This document shows, piece by piece, positions 14,797-14,835 of a DNA stretch of 14,835 bases. Position numbers and translations under genes: made by a program. Origin of the DNA: an uncultured Rhodanobacteraceae bacterium. Lineage in GTDB: Bacteria; Pseudomonadota; Gammaproteobacteria; Xanthomonadales; SZUA-5. Under the pieces are notes generated by a model, which saw nothing but the letters and a program-made list of their open reading frames with translations, made no database searches and had not been told where the DNA came from. The stretch spans positions 1 to 14,835 of the forward strand of contig CALEZI010000205.1 in NCBI GenBank assembly GCA_937928755.1. Reading direction: 5' to 3'. Every line of letters begins with the position of its first letter. Position 1 is the stretch's first letter.

Positions 14797-14835
14797 CGAC
14801 GGCCAGCCAAGCGGCCGATGCTGTATCCCATGACG

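Overview
The window is high-GC DNA read entirely on the + strand. It most likely comes from a gammaproteobacterium of the Xanthomonadales/Lysobacterales type. That guess rests on the HrpA C-terminal sequence, the exported VPTL-type protein and the style of the Rhs protein. It is inference, not a database result.

Layout: (1) 2-646 is the 3' end of a DEAH-box RNA helicase gene (hrpA). A G-rich/C-rich inverted repeat is read in frame inside it. (2) 736-1428 is an exported histidine phosphatase. (3) 1429-1837 has no convincing gene; it holds a GC hairpin and a promoter candidate with a palindrome in its spacer. (4) 1838-2590 encodes an exported protein with a VPTL/IPTL-CTERM-like segment. Its frame runs out at a junction with the next gene. 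(5) 2560-13299 is a single 10.7-kb reading frame. It encodes cadherin-like and Ig-like repeats, an FG-GAP propeller, a CARDB-like domain, more cadherin-like domains, a long Rhs/YD shell and a C-terminal tip with PD-(D/E)XK nuclease motifs. (6) 13296-14015 overlaps the stop of the Rhs gene by 4 bases (ATGA) and is the candidate immunity gene. (7) 14107-14796 begins as an orphan HsdR N-terminal-like nuclease but leaves the family pattern at about 14590, where a short repeat-flanked non-coding element begins.

The centre of interest is a contact-dependent toxin/immunity pair of the polymorphic-toxin type. The large GC-rich surface/Rhs body carries a variable tip of lower GC (12727-13296), followed immediately by an unrecognised lower-GC protein. 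The tip combines D3429, E3440-x-K3442 and Q3455-xxx-Y3459, the pattern of RecB-like PD-(D/E)XK nucleases, with a C-terminal hydrophobic segment. I do not recognise its exact family.

The 5' end of the Rhs gene is broken. The frame opens in the middle of a cadherin-like domain, without a signal peptide, while the preceding exported-protein frame runs into the same point in another frame. The simplest reading is that 1838-13299 was one exported surface-toxin gene that lost an internal segment of its repeats, or that the assembly collapsed there.
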